From: CAXNKG01 sp964202965
Lineage (GTDB): Bacteria; Acidobacteriota; Vicinamibacteria; Vicinamibacterales; UBA2999
Reading direction: 5' to 3'
NCBI GenBank assembly: GCA_964202965.1
Contig: CAXNKG010000002.1
Span: 62,001-126,000 of the forward strand
Length of the DNA: 64,000 nucleotides
Of the stretch, positions 48,724-59,457 are shown in pieces; positions within the stretch are counted from its first letter, which is position 1, and every line of letters begins with the position of its first letter. The position numbers and the translations under genes are program-made. Under the pieces are notes generated by a model that was not told the DNA's origin, made no database searches, and was given only the letters and a program-made list of their open reading frames with translations.

Positions 48724-50280
48724 GTGCTCTCCACCGCACAACCGAACGTCACACTCCGAAGCGCCCCTGCCACACCGTTCGACGGAGCCATCGCGGCCGC
48801 GCGCACGTGCTACTCGCCGCGCGTCATTGGCGCGTCCGAGGTGACCGACAAGCAGCGCGACACGATCGGCGTACTGACGTTCGACGCGGGCCATCACACG
48901 GTGTACCAGCACGCGCACTTCGAGTTCGGGCTCGAGAGCGTCTCCCGGCAGTTCGTCTGGACGTTTCTGCATTCGTACCCGTTCTACAACTCAGAGCAGT
49001 CGAGCCAGCGCTACGTCAGGCTGAAGGAGCCGCGGGCCTTCGTGCCTCCGCTCACCGGCGAAGCGCGGCGGGTGTACGAGGCGGCGATCGTCCGCGCCTG
49101 GGATCGGTACGGCGAGCTGTCCGCGCTCCTCAAGGACGACGCCCTGGCGATCCTCAAAGACCTCCGGTACGTGCGGCCGACGACCAACCCCGAGCGGTTG
49201 AAGGGGATCGAGCGGGACGCCGAGAAACGCGCGATTGAAACCGCCAGGTACGTCATCCCGATTGCGGCGTTCACCTCGATGGTGCACACGGTGTCGGGCA
49301 TCGTGCTGCACCGCCTGTGGCGGATGGTCAACACCAGCGACACGCCGTACGAGGCACGCCTCGTCATTGGAGAGATGGTGCGGCTGGTGCGCGAGTGGGA
49401 CCCGTTGTTCTTCGAGAAGGTCGGCTCCGGGCCGATTGACGGCGAGCACGTCCCGGAAACCGCGTTTCCGAGGGCACAGGGCAGTGGCTCCGAGGGCGGC
49501 GGTGCCGGCGATCGCTTCGCCGCGGCATTCGACGCGCGGCTGAACGGACGCTGGTCGCGGCTCCGGGACACGTCGATGGACGCGGAGGCGATCGTCGCCG
49601 ACGCCGTTCGGTCGGTCTTCGGCCTCGGTCCGGACGACATGAACGACGCCGAGGCGCTGGATCGAGTGCTGAACCCGGCGCAGAACCGGTATCGCCTCGA
49701 CATCCTGAACGTCTCCTACCATTCGCCGCTGATGCGTGCGTTGCACCACGCGAACTACGTCTTCGAGAAGCGCCTCAGCCACACCGCCGATTCGCAGGAC
49801 CAGCGCCACCGCATGGTGCCCGCGTCGCGTCCGCTCATGACGTTTGCCGATACGTTTGAGCCCGACTACATCACGCCGCGGTTGATTGCCGCGAATCCGA
49901 AGGCGAAGGCCGTCTACGACTGCTCGATGCGGGAGGCATGGACGGCCAAGAACCGTCTGCTGGCGCTTGATGTACCGCTTGAGTTTGCGCTCTACGTGCT
50001 GCCGAACGCGAAGACGCTCCGCTTCATCGAGTCGGGTTCGCTCCTCGCGCTGCTGCACAAATGGACGCTACGCACCTGCTTCAACGCGCAGGAGGAGATC
50101 TATCTGGCATCGATGGACGAGATCGCGCAGGTGAAGGCCGTGCATCCAGCGATCGGCCGCTATATCGGACCGCCGTGCGTGATTCGGAACGGCCTGATCT
50201 CGCCACGGTGCACCGAGGGGTCGCATTTCTGCGGCGTGCCCGTCTGGCGCGATTTTCCCGCCGCCGTGCGTCGTCTGTAG
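48724..50280 (+). CDS. thyX: double-length FAD-dependent thymidylate synthase
   Basis: A 518-residue protein made of two ThyX-like halves. The first has FLHSYPFYNSEQSSQRYV, matching the end of the ThyX signature (SxNxxSxRY). The second has DSQDQRHRMVPASRP, with the RHR part of the signature, and YDCSMREAW. Usual ThyX is ~220-250 residues and works as a tetramer; here two half-motifs lie in different halves, so a pseudo-dimer is likely. It methylates dUMP with methylenetetrahydrofolate, FAD and NADPH. The start is GTG 48724. The phosphatidylcholine synthase gene begins right after its stop. Confidence 0.85.
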   Translation: MLSTAQPNVTLRSAPATPFDGAIAAARTCYSPRVIGASEVTDKQRDTIGVLTFDAGHHTVYQHAHFEFGLESVSRQFVWTFLHSYPFYNSEQSSQRYVRLKEPRAFVPPLTGEARRVYEAAIVRAWDRYGELSALLKDDALAILKDLRYVRPTTNPERLKGIERDAEKRAIETARYVIPIAAFTSMVHTVSGIVLHRLWRMVNTSDTPYEARLVIGEMVRLVREWDPLFFEKVGSGPIDGEHVPETAFPRAQGSGSEGGGAGDRFAAAFDARLNGRWSRLRDTSMDAEAIVADAVRSVFGLGPDDMNDAEALDRVLNPAQNRYRLDILNVSYHSPLMRALHHANYVFEKRLSHTADSQDQRHRMVPASRPLMTFADTFEPDYITPRLIAANPKAKAVYDCSMREAWTAKNRLLALDVPLEFALYVLPNAKTLRFIESGSLLALLHKWTLRTCFNAQEEIYLASMDEIAQVKAVHPAIGRYIGPPCVIRNGLISPRCTEGSHFCGVPVWRDFPAAVRRL

Positions 50281-50985
50281 GTGAATCCCGTGACGGCCGT
50301 CTGGCTCGTCCACCTCTACACGGCCAGCGGCGCATACCTGGCCTTCCTGGCGCTCACCCGGGTCTTCTACAACAGCTATCAGGCCGCGTTCGTCTGGCTG
50401 GCCGTGGCCGTCGTCGTGGACGCGACCGACGGGCTGCTGGCCAGGCGCTTTGACGTGTCGCGGCGGTTGCCGCACTTCAACGGCGCCAAACTCGACGACA
50501 TCGTTGACTACCTCACGTACGTCGTCGTGCCCGCCTGCATCGTGTGGAACGCGCTGCTCGTGCCGGAGCGATGGGCCGCTGGCGTGGTGGCGGCCATGCT
50601 GCTGTCGAGCGCGTATGGATTCAATCGAATCGGCGCCAAGACGACGGACCATTTCTTCACGGGCTTCCCTTCGTACTGGAACATCGTCGTCTTCTACCTG
50701 TATCTGGCTGGCTGGCCCGCGATGGTCAATGCCGCCATCCTGCTGGTACTGGCGGCGCTCGTCTTCGCGCCGATTCGCTTCATCTATCCATCGCGCACGC
50801 CGGCGTGGCGGACGCCGACGGTCACCCTGGGGGTTCTGTGGGGATTCCAGGTGGCAGCGATGCTGAGGCTGATGCCTGACGTGCCGCCGCTGTTGTTCTG
50901 GACCTCGCTGATCTTTCCGCTGTACTACGTCGTGCTCTCGTTCGTCCTCGACCGCCGCAGGCCCGCGGCCGACGCCAGCGCGTGA
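50281..50985 (+). CDS. pcs: phosphatidylcholine synthase
   Basis: A 234-residue inner-membrane CDP-alcohol phosphatidyltransferase. The motif DATDGLLARRF...GAKLDDIVDY matches the D-x2-D-G-x2-A-R-x8-G-x3-D-x3-D catalytic site, and the spacing after the first Arg is that of Pcs. The later DHFFTGFPSYWNIVVFYLY is characteristic of Pcs. It joins choline to CDP-diacylglycerol, so the cell likely makes phosphatidylcholine, provided that choline is available. About eight TM helices. The start is GTG 50281, immediately after the thyX stop; GTG 50290 is a second option. Confidence 0.88.
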   Translation: MNPVTAVWLVHLYTASGAYLAFLALTRVFYNSYQAAFVWLAVAVVVDATDGLLARRFDVSRRLPHFNGAKLDDIVDYLTYVVVPACIVWNALLVPERWAAGVVAAMLLSSAYGFNRIGAKTTDHFFTGFPSYWNIVVFYLYLAGWPAMVNAAILLVLAALVFAPIRFIYPSRTPAWRTPTVTLGVLWGFQVAAMLRLMPDVPPLLFWTSLIFPLYYVVLSFVLDRRRPAADASA

Positions 50986-51779
50986 ATCCGATCGCCCTCA
51001 ATGCGCGCAACCCGGGTCCGATGACCGGGGGTGGCAACTGGACATGGCTCCTGAACGGGCGTGTCCCCACGCTCATCGACGCGGGAACGGGGCACCTTCG
51101 TCATATCGACTCCATCGCGGAGGCATTGAAGGGCCGGCCGCTGGCACAGGTGCTCGTCACGCACGCGCACTCGGATCACGCCTCGGGCGCTCCCGCGCTC
51201 GCGGAGCGGATGCCCGGCGCGCGCTTCCTCAAGATGCCGTGGCCGGAGCGCGATGCCCGCTGGCCCGCACCGTGGGAGCCGCTGTCGGACGGCGATGTCG
51301 TGGATGCCGGCGACTCATCACTGACCGTGCTCCACACGCCGGGCCATGCTCCTGATCACCTCTGTTTCTGGCACCAGGAGTCCCGCAGCCTGTTCGGTGG
51401 CGATCTCGCGATCAAGGGCACGACGGTCTACATCCCGGCAGCGCATCACGGCGATCTTGGCGCGTATCTCGTGTCGATTGAACGCGCCATCTCGCTCCAG
51501 CCTGTCCGGCTGTTTCCCGCGCACGGCTCCGTCATCGCCGATCCCGTGAAGGTCCTCCGCCGGTATCTGGAGCATCGCCGCGAGCGCGAAGGGCAGATTC
51601 TCGACCTGGTGACGCGGGGAATGTCGACGCCCGACGCCATTGCCGCCGACCTGTACCGGGGTCTCAGCGAGGAGCGGATGATTCGCGCGCGCGAAATGGT
51701 CGGCGCGCACCTGATCAAACTCGAACGGGAGGGCCGGGTGATTCGGCGCGACGACGCGTGGCATATGATCAGGCCATGA
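50982..51779 (+). CDS. metallo-beta-lactamase-fold hydrolase, LACTB2-like
   Basis: A 265-residue MBL enzyme. The metal site is intact: LVTHAHSDHASG (HxHxDH), HTPGHAPDH, FGGDLAI and FPAHGSV. A C-terminal winged-helix-like region (MSTPDAIAADLYRG...IKLEREGRVIRRDD) is typical of LACTB2-type proteins, which include endoribonucleases and thioester hydrolases. The start overlaps the pcs stop by 4 bp (GTGA) and its stop overlaps the M20 start (ATGA). It is part of a tight operon thyX-pcs-MBL-M20. Confidence 0.87.
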   Translation: MNPIALNARNPGPMTGGGNWTWLLNGRVPTLIDAGTGHLRHIDSIAEALKGRPLAQVLVTHAHSDHASGAPALAERMPGARFLKMPWPERDARWPAPWEPLSDGDVVDAGDSSLTVLHTPGHAPDHLCFWHQESRSLFGGDLAIKGTTVYIPAAHHGDLGAYLVSIERAISLQPVRLFPAHGSVIADPVKVLRRYLEHRREREGQILDLVTRGMSTPDAIAADLYRGLSEERMIRAREMVGAHLIKLEREGRVIRRDDAWHMIRP

Positions 51780-53146
51780 ACGACGTTGTCGACTTCATCA
51801 ACATCAACCGCGACCGCTACATCGATGAGTTGAAGGAGTATCTCGCGATCCCCAGCATCAGCGCGCTGCCGCAGCATGCGGCCGACGTGCGGCGCGCCGG
51901 CGAGTGGACCGCCGAAGCCCTGCGGACGGCGGGGATGAATGACGTGCAGCTCATCGACACGCCCGGCAGTCCTGTCGTCTACGGCGAGTGGCTGGGCGCG
52001 CCCGGCAAGCCGACGATTCTGTTCTATGGGCACTATGACGTGCAGCCGGTCGATCCGCTGGCCCTCTGGACGACGCCTCCATTCGTGGCGACGGTGCGGG
52101 ACGGCGAGATCTACGCGCGCGGCGCCGCCGACGACAAGGGGCAGGTCTTCATGCACATCAAGGCGGTCGAGGCCTACATGAAGAAGACCGGTGGCCTTCC
52201 CGTCAACATGAAGTTCTTCATCGAGGGCGAGGAGGAGGTCGGCAGCGTCCACCTGGACGAGTTCATCCGCACCCACAAAGAACAGCTCGCCGCCGATGTC
52301 GTCGTGATCTCCGATTCACCGATGTTCGATCGCGACATCCCGTCCATCTGCTACGGCCTTCGCGGGCTCGTCTACTTCCAGCTCGACATGCGCGGCACGA
52401 AGAGCGATCTGCATTCCGGGTCCTTCGGCGGATCGGTGGCCAATCCGGCGTTCGTCCTGGCGCAGGTGCTGGCGCAGATGAAGGACCGCAGCGGCCGCAT
52501 CAAGGTTCCCGGCTTCTATGACGACGTGCGGCCGTTGAGCGACGCGGAGCGCGCCGAGTGGAAGAAGCTGCCGTTCAAGGAGTCGAAGTACCGGAGGGAC
52601 CTCGGCGCGCCGAAGCTCTTTGGCGAGACCGGTTACTCGACACTCGAGCGCGTCTGGGCGCGGCCGACGTTCGAAGTGAACGGGCTGCTCTCGGGGTTCA
52701 CCGGCGAAGGCGCGAAGACGGTGCTGCCGGCCGTCGCGATGGCCAAGGTCAGCATGCGGCTTGTGCCCGATCAGACTCCCGACACGATCGCCGCGATCTT
52801 CGAGGCGCATGTCAGAAGGATCACGCCGCCGACCGTGGAACTGACGGTCACGCGGATGCACGGGGGCAAGCCCTGGATGACGGAGTTCGACAACAAGTAC
52901 GTCCGGGCCGCCGGGCGCGCGATCGAGAAGGGATTCGGACGGGCGCCGGTCTTCAACCGCGAAGGCGGCTCAATCCCGGTCGTCTCGACGTTTCAGGAGG
53001 AGCTCGGGCTGCCGAGCGTCCTGTTCGGGGTGGGCCTGCCGGACGAGAACGCCCACGCCCCGAACGAGAAGCTCGACCTCGGAAACTTCCACAACGGCAT
53101 CATCGCGTCGGCGTATCTCTACGAGGAGATCGCCGGTCTGACCTAG
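51776..53146 (+). CDS. M20-family dipeptidase
   Basis: A 456-residue M20 zinc peptidase of the cytosolic dipeptidase (CNDP/PepV-like) type. Metal ligands are seen in LFYGHYDVQPVDP (His, Asp), YARGAADDKGQ (bridging Asp), IEGEEEVGS (Glu base and ligand) and DSPMFD; the dimerisation domain follows and the last His is near DENAHAPNE. It likely splits dipeptides or similar amides in the cytoplasm. No signal peptide. ATG 51776 overlaps the stop of the MBL gene; a GTG 18 bases upstream is in frame. Confidence 0.9.
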   Translation: MNDVVDFININRDRYIDELKEYLAIPSISALPQHAADVRRAGEWTAEALRTAGMNDVQLIDTPGSPVVYGEWLGAPGKPTILFYGHYDVQPVDPLALWTTPPFVATVRDGEIYARGAADDKGQVFMHIKAVEAYMKKTGGLPVNMKFFIEGEEEVGSVHLDEFIRTHKEQLAADVVVISDSPMFDRDIPSICYGLRGLVYFQLDMRGTKSDLHSGSFGGSVANPAFVLAQVLAQMKDRSGRIKVPGFYDDVRPLSDAERAEWKKLPFKESKYRRDLGAPKLFGETGYSTLERVWARPTFEVNGLLSGFTGEGAKTVLPAVAMAKVSMRLVPDQTPDTIAAIFEAHVRRITPPTVELTVTRMHGGKPWMTEFDNKYVRAAGRAIEKGFGRAPVFNREGGSIPVVSTFQEELGLPSVLFGVGLPDENAHAPNEKLDLGNFHNGIIASAYLYEEIAGLT

Positions 53147-53617
53147 CTACAGGCGGATGCCGCCGCCAGGCTGGCTGTCCTGCTCGCGTTCGCGGCGCCG
53201 GGGCCCGGGCTCGCGCGGCCCGGGCGCGGGCACCGCCGGCGCAACGCCGTCGGTCTTGGTCAGCGTTTCCCTGTAGACCGCGCCTTCAATCCCGCCCATC
53301 GTCCACTCGCCGACAAGGTTCGTCCCGTCAAGCTTGTAGACGGCCACCGCGGGCGCGCCGCCGAAATAACTGACCGCAAGAATCCCGTTGCTGAAGATAC
53401 CGACCCCGACGATCGAGCCGTCGTCCATGGTCCACCGGACGCGGAACGTGCTGCGGAGCTTCGAGATCTCGACGACACCCTGATACGCCGTTCCATCGGG
53501 ATTCATCCCGTTGCACCGGTACACGCCGCTCAACTCCGGCTGGGGAGCCTGAGCGGCCATGCGGCCGAATGCGAAGACCGCAACGACGATGACACCTAGC
53601 AGGACGATACGGCGCAT
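53147..53617 (-). CDS. small exported protein of unknown function
   Basis: A 156-residue secreted protein with a Sec signal peptide (VVAVFAFGRMAAQA). ATG 53617 follows a strong AGGAGG site. The middle is beta-rich (LSGVYRCNGMNPDGTAYQG, KLRSTFRVRWTMDDGSIVGVG, LVGEWTMGG), like lipocalin/YdgH-like or cell-surface fibre domains, but I recognise no family. The C-terminal 30 residues are Pro/Arg-rich and probably disordered. It converges tail to tail with the M20 gene. Confidence 0.7.
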   Translation of the reverse strand: MRRIVLLGVIVVAVFAFGRMAAQAPQPELSGVYRCNGMNPDGTAYQGVVEISKLRSTFRVRWTMDDGSIVGVGIFSNGILAVSYFGGAPAVAVYKLDGTNLVGEWTMGGIEGAVYRETLTKTDGVAPAVPAPGPREPGPRRREREQDSQPGGGIRL

Positions 53618-53708
53618 TGGGCCTCCTGAAGCCGGTTCGGATAGCAAAGACAGGGCCGAGCACGGCCAGGGCCCGAATATACCGCCTGCCCCGGGCGTAA
53701 GCGAGGGG

Positions 53709-54587
53709 TCAATTGAGGGCCGCCACACGGCGGCGAAGCGTTTTGACGTGCTCCCAGATCTGCAGCCGCTCCTCGCGCGTGTCGTTGTCAACCTCGCCGA
53801 GGCCGGTCAGCTTCAGGTACGTCTGCAGGTCGCGCAGCGCGCTCGCGACGTCATTGAGGTGGAACGCGAGCAGCCCGCGATCGCGCAGCTCGCTCAATGC
53901 GGACGGCGTCATCGCGAGCAGCAGTTCGGTCGCATCGCGAGCCTGTGGAAAGGACCGCATGTGCACGTACAGCCGCTTCAGATTCAGCAGCATGCGGACG
54001 ATGACCTGGTTCCGCGTCGCCGGCGCCAGCAGCGACCGGCTGAAGGCGACTTCCGAGCCGACATGCTTCTGCAGCAGGCGCCGGCAGTCATGCTCCGACA
54101 GCAGGGCGCCGCCGTGGAACGCGTCCACGATCACTTTGCCGCGGGCGTCAGCGTCGTCAGCGACGTGCACGAGAAAGTGCCCGGGGAAGTTGACGCCTTC
54201 CACGTTCAGTCCCGCGCGCCGTCCCACCTCCATGTACACGAGCGACAGCGTGATCGGAATGCCGGTCCGGCGGTCGAGGACCTCGTTGAGGCAGCTGTTG
54301 CGCGGGTCCTCGTAGCGGTCGCGGTTGCCGGCGAAGCCCTGCGATTCAAAGAGGAAGGCGCTGAGGGCGCGGATGCGCGCGTGCGGCGAGGATGCGTCGG
54401 TATCCGCTTCGCGCTCGAGATGTCGTCGTGCCGCCTCGCCAAGTTCGAACAGCCGCTCCAGGTAGCGTGCCGGTTCGAGACGCGGATACTCGAGGCGTGC
54501 AATGACGAGCGCCGCCGGCGCCAGGTCAGCGCCGGGTGCGTTCGACGCCGCCATCAGCGCGTCGACAAGGTCCTTCTGCATCGCCAT
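53709..54587 (-). CDS. SirB1/transglutaminase-like TPR protein
   Basis: A 292-residue protein of the SirB1 (YchA) family: RYLERLFELGEAARRHL, NSCLNEVLDRRTGIPITLSLVYMEVGRR (transglutaminase-like core with Cys and the GIPITLS box), GVNFPGHFLV with His, and a C-terminal TPR part (MTPSALSELRDRGLLAFHLNDVASALRDL). Whether it has catalytic activity is unknown; family members are poorly characterised. ATG 54587 overlaps the HAD stop by one base. It is the last gene of the long minus-strand run. Confidence 0.85.
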   Translation of the reverse strand: MAMQKDLVDALMAASNAPGADLAPAALVIARLEYPRLEPARYLERLFELGEAARRHLEREADTDASSPHARIRALSAFLFESQGFAGNRDRYEDPRNSCLNEVLDRRTGIPITLSLVYMEVGRRAGLNVEGVNFPGHFLVHVADDADARGKVIVDAFHGGALLSEHDCRRLLQKHVGSEVAFSRSLLAPATRNQVIVRMLLNLKRLYVHMRSFPQARDATELLLAMTPSALSELRDRGLLAFHLNDVASALRDLQTYLKLTGLGEVDNDTREERLQIWEHVKTLRRRVAALN

Positions 54588-55297
54588 CAGCCCGCGATGG
54601 AGCGTGGCGCCGTCGCGCAGAGATCGTCCAGCGCGTCGATCGTCAAATCCCGGAGGCTGCCCGCAACCAGCTCCGCACCCGCCAGCTCCGCCGCCGGATA
54701 GCTCGTGGTCACTCCTACACAGCGTAACCCGGCACCACGCGCCGATTCGAGCCCCCATCGCGAATCTTCGATGGCCACGCACCGCGACTGATCGAGGTCC
54801 GCGCCCACCGACTCCCGCAGGCGCTCGAACGCCAGGACGTAGGGAGCAGGGGACGGTTTGCTCTGCGGCGTGTCGCCCGCGGCAACGATGACCGGAAAGA
54901 GGCGCCGGAGGCCGGCGCCTTCGATGATCTCGACGATTTCGTGCCGGAGCGCGCCAGACGCGATGGCGATCGGCACGTGCCGCGCCGCCGTTTCGATGAA
55001 TTCGGCCGCGCCAGGAAACAGTACGTGGCTGTGCTGGAGCATTCCCTGGAGGATGGCGCCCTTGCGTGCGACGAGCGCGGCAATCTGTCCGTCGCTTATC
55101 GGCGTGGCGCGGTCGCGCGCCAGTGCCTGCAGCAGGCCCACGTCGTCATACCCGAGATACCGCGCGTAGTAGTCCGCAGAGGTCAGATCGAAGCCCGCCT
55201 CGCGCAGCATCTGCTGAAAGGCCTTGAGGTGCAGCGGCTCGCTGTCGGCAATGACCCCGTCGAAGTCGAACACGATCGCCTGAAGCGCGCGGGTCAC
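54587..55297 (-). CDS. HAD-superfamily phosphatase (beta-phosphoglucomutase-like)
   Basis: A 236-residue HAD subfamily IA enzyme with a helical cap. Motifs: IVFDFDGVIADSEPLH (nucleophile Asp and acid Asp), IASGAL (motif II), KPSPAPYVLAFERL (motif III Lys) and CVAIEDSRWGLESARGAG (motif IV). It hydrolyses or transfers a phosphate from a small metabolite such as a sugar phosphate. GTG 55297 overlaps the stop of the DUF1684 gene (GTGA), hence the start chosen. Substrate unknown. Confidence 0.88.
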   Translation of the reverse strand: MTRALQAIVFDFDGVIADSEPLHLKAFQQMLREAGFDLTSADYYARYLGYDDVGLLQALARDRATPISDGQIAALVARKGAILQGMLQHSHVLFPGAAEFIETAARHVPIAIASGALRHEIVEIIEGAGLRRLFPVIVAAGDTPQSKPSPAPYVLAFERLRESVGADLDQSRCVAIEDSRWGLESARGAGLRCVGVTTSYPAAELAGAELVAGSLRDLTIDALDDLCATAPRSIAG

Positions 55298-55905
55298 GCG
55301 CCCGGAACCTTCTCGCCGGCGGCAATCGTGACGTCGAGCCGGTTGGACGGCGGGGGATAGGGACACTCGTACGTCGCGTTGTACGCGCAGTACGGGTTGT
55401 ACGCGCGGTTGAAATCGATCGTGTAGTACCCCGTTCCGGTCGGCTGGATATCGAGGTAGCGGCCGGCGGAGTAGGTGTCCTTGCCGGTCGTCAGGTCGGC
55501 GAACGGAACGAAGAGGCGGTCGATCCGCTGCGTGCCTTCCTCGACGAACGCCCCCAGGCTCCGCGGCTGGCCCTGCAGCGTGAACTGAAGCTCCCCGACA
55601 AGCTGCATGCGGCGCAGTGCGCCGGTCGAGGTGGGCATCTCGAAGATCGGACGGTCGGCGGACAGCTTCAGCGCGGCCGGCACGGCGTAATTCGGATCGA
55701 CGGGGAAGTAGTTGAGCGGAAGAACGGCGTCGCGCTTTTCCTTCGGCACCGGGGAGTCAGAGGCCGATCGGAAAGCTTCGTCCTTCGTGGTCCTGGCAGC
55801 ATTGACGTCGCTTGTGTAGGCCTCGTCGTCGGGCGCGGACGGTCCCGACGAGCAGGCGCAGACGCAGCCCAGGATCAATGCCGCGGCGACCGAGCGGAGA
55901 TGCAT
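55294..55905 (-). CDS. DUF1684 lipoprotein
   Basis: A 203-residue lipoprotein of the DUF1684 family. The lipobox is in GCVCACSS, with Cys following a hydrophobic stretch. DUF1684 marks are LPLNYFPVDPNYAVPA, FVPFADLTTGKDTYSAGRYLD and DFNRAYNPYCAYNATYECPYPP, whose Asn/Tyr/Cys cluster is highly conserved in the family. Function unknown. ATG 55905 overlaps the stop of the acyl-CoA dehydrogenase gene by one base, so it is transcribed with beta-oxidation genes. Confidence 0.88.
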   Translation of the reverse strand: MHLRSVAAALILGCVCACSSGPSAPDDEAYTSDVNAARTTKDEAFRSASDSPVPKEKRDAVLPLNYFPVDPNYAVPAALKLSADRPIFEMPTSTGALRRMQLVGELQFTLQGQPRSLGAFVEEGTQRIDRLFVPFADLTTGKDTYSAGRYLDIQPTGTGYYTIDFNRAYNPYCAYNATYECPYPPPSNRLDVTIAAGEKVPGA

Positions 55906-57649
55906 CAATCAAGGATATACCGTTGCTTTTCGACGGTGGCCTCGGCCAGCTGGCGTCGTAGTGCAACGGTATTCACGGGCGAGATCTTCAGGAACCGGCG
56001 AAGAGCGGCGAGCAGCGTCCGCAACGTGTCGCCGTCCGCCATCGCCGCCAGCGCACTGCGGGCGGCCTGCTCGATGCGCTGGGCGGCGTCGTTGGTGAAC
56101 ACCCGGGCCGCCGCTTCATGCAGGGCCGCGCGTCCGTGCCCCGCGGCGACAGCCGCCCGTGCGCGGAGGACGGCGCTCTCGGCGGCGTAGGTCTCCATCA
56201 GGATGTCCGCGGCGTACCCCAGTACTTCCTGCTCGTCGGTGAGCTTGTCCGCATAGGTCTGCATCGCCGTGCCCAGGATCAACAGCGAGACTTTCTTGAA
56301 CGCGGAGGTCAGCTGCAGTTCGTAGTCGAGCACGCCGTCAGACGGAGCGGCGGCGATCGACGGCGTGAGGAGTTCATCCTGAAGACGCTTTGCGGCCGCG
56401 ATGAGCGGGAGCTCTCCCTTCACGGCGCGGCGGATCAGCATGCCCGGGATCAACAGCCGGTTGATTTCGTTCGTGCCTTCGAAGATGCGGTTGACCCGCG
56501 CATCGCGGTAAAGGCCCTCGGCGGTGTAATCGCTGACGAACCCGTTGCCGCCGTGAATCTGGACGTTTTCGTCGAGGACGTAGTCGAGCGTCTCGGTCCC
56601 TGCGACCTTGGCGGCGGATGCCTCCACCGCGTACTCCTCGAAGGCGCGCGCGGTCGAGGGACCGTCGTGTGACGATGCTTCGAGCATCGACTCGATAAGC
56701 CCCCCTGTCCTGTAGACAAGAGACTCGATCGCGTACGTCCGCGCGGTCATCTCTCCAAGCTTGTGTTTGATGGCGCCGAAGGACGCAATGGACTGGCCGA
56801 ACTGTTTCCGCTGGACGGCGTACCGGGCCGCGTCGCCGATGGCCGCGCTGCAGCCCCCGACCGACATCGCCCCGAGCTTGAAGCGGCCGAAGTTCAGCGT
56901 GTTGAGCGCGACCTTATGCCCCTTGCCGACCTCGCCGAGGACATTCGCCGCCGGCACCGGCACGTCCTGCAGCAGGATCGACGTCGTCGACGAGCCGTGG
57001 AGGCCCATCTTGTGTTCTTCCTTGCCGGCGGCGACGCCGGGGAAGGCGGCCTCGACGATGAACGCGGTGAACTGGTCGCCGTCGACCTTGGCGAACACGA
57101 TGATCACGTCGGCGAACCCGCCGTTCGTGATCCACATCTTTTCTCCCGACAGCCGCCAGCTGCCATCCGGGGCGCGTGTCGCACGGGTCTTGGCGGCCAG
57201 CGCGTCCGATCCGGACCCTGACTCGCTCAACGCGTAGGCGCCGACGAGCTCGCCCGCGACAAGCTTCGGAAGGTAGCGCTGTTTCTGGTCTGGAGTGCCG
57301 AACAGTACCAGCGGGAGGATGCACAGGTTCGCCTGCGCGCCGTACGTGGTCGCGAAGGATGCCGCTCGCGCGACCCGCTCGGCGACAAGCAGCGAAGAGA
57401 TCTTGTCGAGCGCCAGGCCGCCGTACTCCTCCGGAACATTGACGCCCAGGAGTCCGAGCTCGCCCGCGCGGCGCACCAGCGTGCGTGCGAAGTCCCAGTC
57501 TTTCGCTTCCAGGCGAGCGATGTTCGGCAGCACTTCCTTGTCGATGAACTCGTCGGTCGTCTGCGCCATCAGGCGATGTTCGTCGCTGAGGCGCTCCGGC
57601 GTGAACACGTCCTCGGGGACGGTCGCCTCAAGGAGCCACATCCCGCCCT

Positions 57650-57653
<4 letters not shown>
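55905..57653 (-). CDS. acyl-CoA dehydrogenase (long form)
   Basis: A 582-residue flavoenzyme. The ACAD core covers ~1-420 (SGSGSDALAAKT, KMWITNGGFADV), with the catalytic Glu in IFEGTNEINR, and a C-terminal extension of ~170 helical residues as in VLCAD/ACAD9-type and many bacterial acyl-CoA dehydrogenases. It removes hydrogens at C2-C3 of an acyl-CoA, passing electrons to ETF. ATG 57653 overlaps the thiolase stop by 4 bp (ATGA). Chain-length preference cannot be read from sequence. Confidence 0.93.
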
Positions 57654-58815
<1,162 letters not shown>

Positions 58816-58831
<16 letters not shown>

Positions 58832-59457
58832 GTGAAGTCCTCCAGGAGATCCGCCAGCGCGTCGCCAACCTCGCCGGCCTGCCCATCAAACACGTGGTTC
58901 GCGCGGTCGATCTCGACGAACTCTTTCGGCTCGGGAAGCTGTGCGTAGAAGTGGCGCACCATCTTCAGCGAGATGAGTTCGTCGTGCTCGCCGTGGATGA
59001 TGAATGTCGGCTTTACCGACAGCTTCACCGCCGCGAATTCGTACCGGTCGACCGGCGGTGCGATGGCAATCAGCGCGCAGATCCGGTCGTCGTCTGCGCC
59101 CACCGTCGTCGCGATGTACGACCCGAATGAAAACCCGGCGGCCCAGAGCTCGAGGCCCGGGTGCCGTGCAGCCATGAAGTCGACGGCGGCCCTGTAGTCG
59201 TCCATCTCGCCCCGGCCATCGTCCCACGTCCCCGTGCTCAGTCCGACGCCGCGGAAGTTGAATCGCAGGACCTCGCATCCGATGCGCGCGAGCGCCTTGG
59301 CGGCCTGGTAGACGACCTTCGTGTGCATGGTGCCGCCCTGCGTCGGCAGCGGGTGCGCGAGCACGACACCCGCGCGCGGCGTCCCGTGGGGCATCTCGAC
59401 CAAGACCTCGAGCGCGCCTGCCGGACCGGGAATCTCCCGTACACGATCAGCCAGCAC
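58816..59457 (-). CDS. alpha/beta hydrolase, KANL3/Tex30-like
   Basis: A 213-residue cytoplasmic alpha/beta hydrolase of the small KANL3/Tex30 group. Seen: VVLAHPLPTQGGTMHTK, EVLRFNFRGVGLSTG, the elbow AGFSFGSYIA (G-x-S-x-G) and late FIIHGEHDELI (Asp) with NHVFDG (His). The GTG at 59457 has GGGAG before it; the frame continues up to 59517 but into the upstream gene. A thioester or ester of fatty-acid metabolism is a reasonable guess from the neighbours only. Confidence 0.8.

Noticed and set aside
51764..51769. TATGAT before the M20 start as a leaderless promoter
   Set aside because: The start overlaps the upstream stop codon (ATGA), so translational coupling in an operon explains it better.
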